Source: CBDCVY01 sp965223245 (GTDB lineage: Bacteria; Nitrospinota; Nitrospinia; Nitrospinales; Nitrospinaceae). Taken from it: a DNA stretch of 64,000 nucleotides. Made by a program: the position numbers and the translations under genes. The notes below the pieces were generated by a model. That model had not been told where the DNA came from. It searched no databases and was given only the letters and a program-made list of their open reading frames with translations. Positions 63,355-64,000 of the stretch are shown here, piece by piece. The stretch lies in assembly GCA_965223245.1 (NCBI GenBank), contig CBDCVY010000013.1, positions 3,286,001 to 3,350,000 of the forward strand. Reading direction: 5' to 3'. Position 1 is the first letter of the stretch. Each line of letters opens with the position of its first letter.

Positions 63355-63624
63355 TTATTTTCTTAGCTTAATCCTGGCTCTTGAAGTACCCGGGCTAGAA
63401 TTTTCACCAAAAACTTTTTCCCGATCCCCTAATTTAAAACCTAGAGCTAAAATAATTTTCCGCTTAGTGTCCAGCCGACAATCCATTCCTTTTTCAATAC
63501 GATCTAAGGTTTGAACCGTTACATCCGCTTTTCTTGCTAACTCAGCCTTACTCATCATCATTGATTCTCGAATCCGGCGAACATTATTATCGTGGGTCAA
63601 TACCCTTTCCTTCCTAAGTGGCAT
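63355..63624 (-). CDS. XRE-family HTH regulator at the head of the pil operon
   Basis: 89 aa with a Cro/CI-type HTH at about residues 20-65 (MSKAELARKADVTVQTLDRIEKG). It precedes pilM by 79 bp, same strand, and is itself behind a strong promoter with a dyad (63664-63705). It may regulate itself and the pil cluster. Confidence 0.85.
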   Translation of the reverse strand: MPLRKERVLTHDNNVRRIRESMMMSKAELARKADVTVQTLDRIEKGMDCRLDTKRKIILALGFKLGDREKVFGENSSPGTSRARIKLRK

Positions 63625-63981
63625 GCGGGTCTTCTAAAAAGTTTGTTATTTTACTGTTTTTAAAGGGGTTAATTTCATGATAAGGGAACCCCTAAATTTA
63701 GTCAATAACAATTGAAAAAAATGTAAATTTAATCAAATTTATATTTATTTCCTAAAAAGTTTTTTGCAAGTTTATGTATAAATACGGAGCTAAAAGAGCA
63801 AAAATCGATTCAATTCTTATTAACATTTAATAGCTATACACTAAGTGTAAAGTTAAAATATAGTTTTTCCAACCTAAATCTATTAATTCAATAAAAAAAG
63901 ATTTGGTTATTAATAAGCTCATTTGGGCAAGCTGAAATCTTTTTTGGAAACCCAAAGTTTTTTGGTTAAAATCATCGCACT
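63625..63981. other. 357-bp AT-rich intergenic region at the right end
   Basis: Contains the XRE promoter/dyad. The rest is very AT-rich with no gene that I can support, other than a possible plus-strand start at 63982. Confidence 0.5.
63664..63705 (-). promoter_or_regulatory. Sigma-70 promoter and inverted repeat upstream of the XRE gene
   Basis: Minus-strand TTGACT (63700-63705) and TATCAT (63677-63682) are 17 bp apart, each one base off consensus. Arms AGGGGTT (63687-63693, minus) and AACCCCT (63664-63670) flank the -10. This is the layout of an autoregulated repressor operator. Confidence 0.7.
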
Positions 63982-64000
63982 ATGAAACAAGTGTATTTAG
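63982..64000 (+). CDS. Possible start of a plus-strand gene (edge)
   Basis: ATG-AAA-CAA-GTG-TAT-TTA runs off the window. There is no clear Shine-Dalgarno, and only six codons can be seen, so this is very tentative. Confidence 0.2.

Noticed and set aside
1..64000. CRISPR arrays, prophage, insertion sequences
   Set aside because: No regular short repeats with spacers, no transposase, integrase or phage structural genes were seen.

Overview
The window is AT-rich bacterial chromosome with densely packed genes, mostly in long co-directional runs. It belongs to a diderm (Gram-negative) bacterium: there is an MlaC-type phospholipid-binding protein, a LapA/LapB-type envelope regulator, a PilQ secretin with PilMNOP, Lol-type lipoprotein signals and an EF-Ts of the short (~200 aa) type. 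Sigma-54 regulation, type IV pili, c-di-GMP-type domains (HD-GYP, PilZ), HDOD, hemerythrin-MCP and many TPR proteins fit a Nitrospinota- or 'deltaproteobacteria'-like lineage. That placement is inference, because no rRNA is present. I see no prophage, insertion sequence, CRISPR array or plasmid genes.

Layout. 1-6487 (minus): the start of nadB, then rpsB-tsf-pyrH-frr-uppS-cdsA-dxr, a classic translation / isoprenoid / phospholipid operon, with a UUCG-capped hairpin in the rpsB leader. 6808-10029 (minus): pfkA, rimO, mlaC. 10130-13529 (plus): a TPR-like lipid/transport-associated protein, recN and a TPR protein. 13540-19634: gpmA, an HD-GYP protein damaged at its 3' flank by an exact 311-bp tandem duplication, then dcd-tlyA-xseB-xseA-folD, where tlyA carries a frameshift in a 10-A homopolymer. 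19823-22205 (minus): an HDOD protein and a GAF-AAA+-Fis sigma-54 activator behind a 43-bp dyad. 22470-26196 (plus): two overlapping TMTC-like membrane glycosyltransferase-TPR genes, followed by tRNA-Leu(CAA).

26532-34924: MCP-PAS-hemerythrin, pentapeptide-repeat protein, Amt ammonium channel, Kef-type antiporter with RCK domains, a DUF1499 lipoprotein and an FGE/SUMF1-like lipoprotein. 35006-40454 (plus): the least understood block, with a stand-alone ParB-like protein, a cysteine-dioxygenase-like cupin fused to a methyltransferase, and an 889-aa protein of unknown function with a compact conserved-looking C-terminal domain. 40460-46780 (minus): DegT aminotransferase, an exported protein, uvrC and a YfhO-like membrane protein.

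46917-48106 (minus): two type IV pilins, each with its own near-perfect sigma-54 promoter. 48372-51198 (plus): nadD-rsfS-dksA-like-lapAB fusion. 51267-56194 (minus): exported protein, ADP-ribosylglycohydrolase-like protein with altered active-site motifs, WalJ-like MBL hydrolase (apparently with an ATT start), PilZ protein and aldehyde dehydrogenase. 56398-63624 (minus): an XRE regulator followed by pilM-pilN-pilO-pilP(fusion)-pilQ-aroB.

The pilus machine genes, the two pilins with sigma-54 promoters and the sigma-54 activator in the window form one plausible surface-motility/attachment theme. The most unusual items are the cupin-methyltransferase plus 889-aa pair, the PilP with duplicated DUF2059-like modules, the LapA-LapB fusion, the sigma-54 pilin promoters, the 22.2-kb dyad operator and the fresh 311-bp duplication.
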